Origin: Pseudomonas antarctica
Lineage (GTDB): Bacteria; Pseudomonadota; Gammaproteobacteria; Pseudomonadales; Pseudomonadaceae
Length of the DNA stretch: 64,000 nucleotides
Assembly: GCF_001647715.1 (NCBI RefSeq)
Contig: NZ_CP015600.1
Span: forward strand, 4,030,001-4,094,000
Direction: 5' to 3'
A model generated the notes under the pieces. The model ran no database searches, was not told the DNA's origin, and saw only the letters and a list, made by a program, of their open reading frames with translations. A program made the translations under genes and the position numbers. This document shows, in pieces, positions 63,393 through 64,000 of the stretch (position 1 is the first letter of the stretch; each line of letters opens with the position of its first letter).

Positions 63393-64000
63393 TCACGGAA
63401 ACGGGACCATCTTTTCCAACCGGGAGCGCAGTATCGAGGACTTGAACCCTCTCGAATATTTATTCTTTAAATTGAAATTTTTCGAATTATTCATATGAAG
63501 GAACACGTCAGGAGAGACAAACTTAACAAAAACACAACCTACTCCATTGACCTTCTCGAACCTTGAATAAAAATAACCCAAAATATCCAACTGTTTGAGT
63601 ATCGACAAGAATCCGGGAAGGGTAAATGGGTGCTGAGACGCCACACCTCCGCACTCTAGAACGTCGGTAATCTCCTGATAGGTTTTATACGTATTGCAAC
63701 TCAGGAAATAACGAATATAGGAGTCTTCAAGCATCGCCTCTTCCGAATCAGTCGCCTTGAACAAGTCCATAAACCGAAACGTTTGCCATAGTTCAAGCAA
63801 CGCCTTCTCCAAGGCGACAGGCAGGTCCGACGAATAGGACATCCCGGCACAATATTTTACGTGACGCTGAGTTTGTTTCTGCCCATAAACAACCAGTATA
63901 CAAACGCCAGGAAACCTGGCATCGGATATATCAAAAAAGCTTATTTCTCCTGAAGCAGCCAGAGCACTACATAAGTACTGAACACTTCTCCCCACTAGCA
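63393..64000 (-). CDS. mcbD: YcaO-domain cyclodehydratase, C-terminal part (McbD-like), cut by the right edge
   Basis: The frame is open to the window edge, so only the last 202 or so residues are seen. They match, as I recall, the C-terminus of microcin B17 McbD: DISDARFPGVCILVVYG, then AGMSYSSDLPVALEKALLEL, a conserved C-terminal stretch with SPDVFLHMNNS, and the final MVPFP, the proline-rich YcaO tail needed for ATP-dependent cyclisation. YcaO enzymes convert Ser, Thr or Cys of a precursor peptide to azolines. Genes for the precursor and the partner proteins should lie at higher coordinates. AT-rich composition suggests recent acquisition. Confidence 0.8.
   Translation of the reverse strand, partial: LVGRSVQYLCSALAASGEISFFDISDARFPGVCILVVYGQKQTQRHVKYCAGMSYSSDLPVALEKALLELWQTFRFMDLFKATDSEEAMLEDSYIRYFLSCNTYKTYQEITDVLECGGVASQHPFTLPGFLSILKQLDILGYFYSRFEKVNGVGCVFVKFVSPDVFLHMNNSKNFNLKNKYSRGFKSSILRSRLEKMVPFP

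Overview
The window is a 64 kb stretch of chromosome from a fluorescent Pseudomonas, most probably the P. fluorescens species group. The evidence is the complete bkdR/bkdA1-bkdA2-bkdB-lpdV operon, pyoverdine genes (pvdA, fpvI, pvdRT-opmQ) with PvdS-type promoters, high-GC coding DNA, and many REP/REPIN palindromes of the kind scattered through P. fluorescens genomes. No rRNA, tRNA, CRISPR array, IS transposase or prophage gene was seen.

Layout. 1-3041: a sulfide/persulfide detoxification locus (TauE-like exporter, SQOR-type sulfide:quinone oxidoreductase and BigR/SqrR-like ArsR repressor on the minus strand; ETHE1/Blh-like metallo-hydrolase divergent). 3046-5911: an HD-GYP phosphodiesterase and a chemoreceptor in one operon with a candidate FliA promoter. 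6486-13346: branched-chain amino-acid catabolism (BkdR, the four branched-chain keto-acid dehydrogenase subunits, and the transaminase IlvE that makes their substrates). 14655-20543: a citrulline/ornithine unit (CtlX hydrolase, ornithine cyclodeaminase, polar amino-acid ABC importer, Lrp regulator) that would lead citrulline to proline. 21089-23244: the TIGR03915/TIGR03916 putative DNA-repair pair; a REPIN supplies the C-terminus of the first. 23311-30063: pyoverdine (PvdA hydroxylase, FpvI sigma factor, PvdRT-OpmQ export pump), followed by a degenerate hydrolase. 31032-39311: GntR regulator, Liv-type ABC importer, M20 carbamoylase-type hydrolase and amidase, which together look like uptake and cleavage of an N-carbamoyl or ureido compound. 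39405-40717: an uncharacterised pair, a small exported protein plus a membrane-anchored protein with a PD-(D/E)XK nuclease-like domain. 41680-49637: a sugar or sugar-alcohol catabolic unit (LacI regulator, L-xylulose-reductase-like SDR, FGGY kinase, zinc alcohol dehydrogenase, Rbs-type ABC importer) with a LacI-type operator in front of the binding-protein gene. 49955-53222: fatty-acid-hydroxylase family protein, SMP-30-like protein and a secreted PPC-type protein that has a LexA-like box upstream. 53373-57559: an AttEFGH-like ABC system. 57834-61897: envelope genes (histidine phosphatase, ArnT and a second GT39 glycosyltransferase). 61919-64000: an AT-rich island carrying the end of a microcin B17-like RiPP cluster (YcaO cyclodehydratase, ABC-2 permease, ABC ATPase); its precursor and other maturation genes should lie beyond the right edge.

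The most interesting items are the microcin B17-like cluster, the membrane nuclease pair, and the REPIN-encoded protein tail. Also notable are the rearranged pyoverdine locus that lacks fpvR at its PAO1 position, and a 33-codon exported small ORF overlapping the start of arnT. All functional assignments come from reading motifs and gene order; no database search was run.
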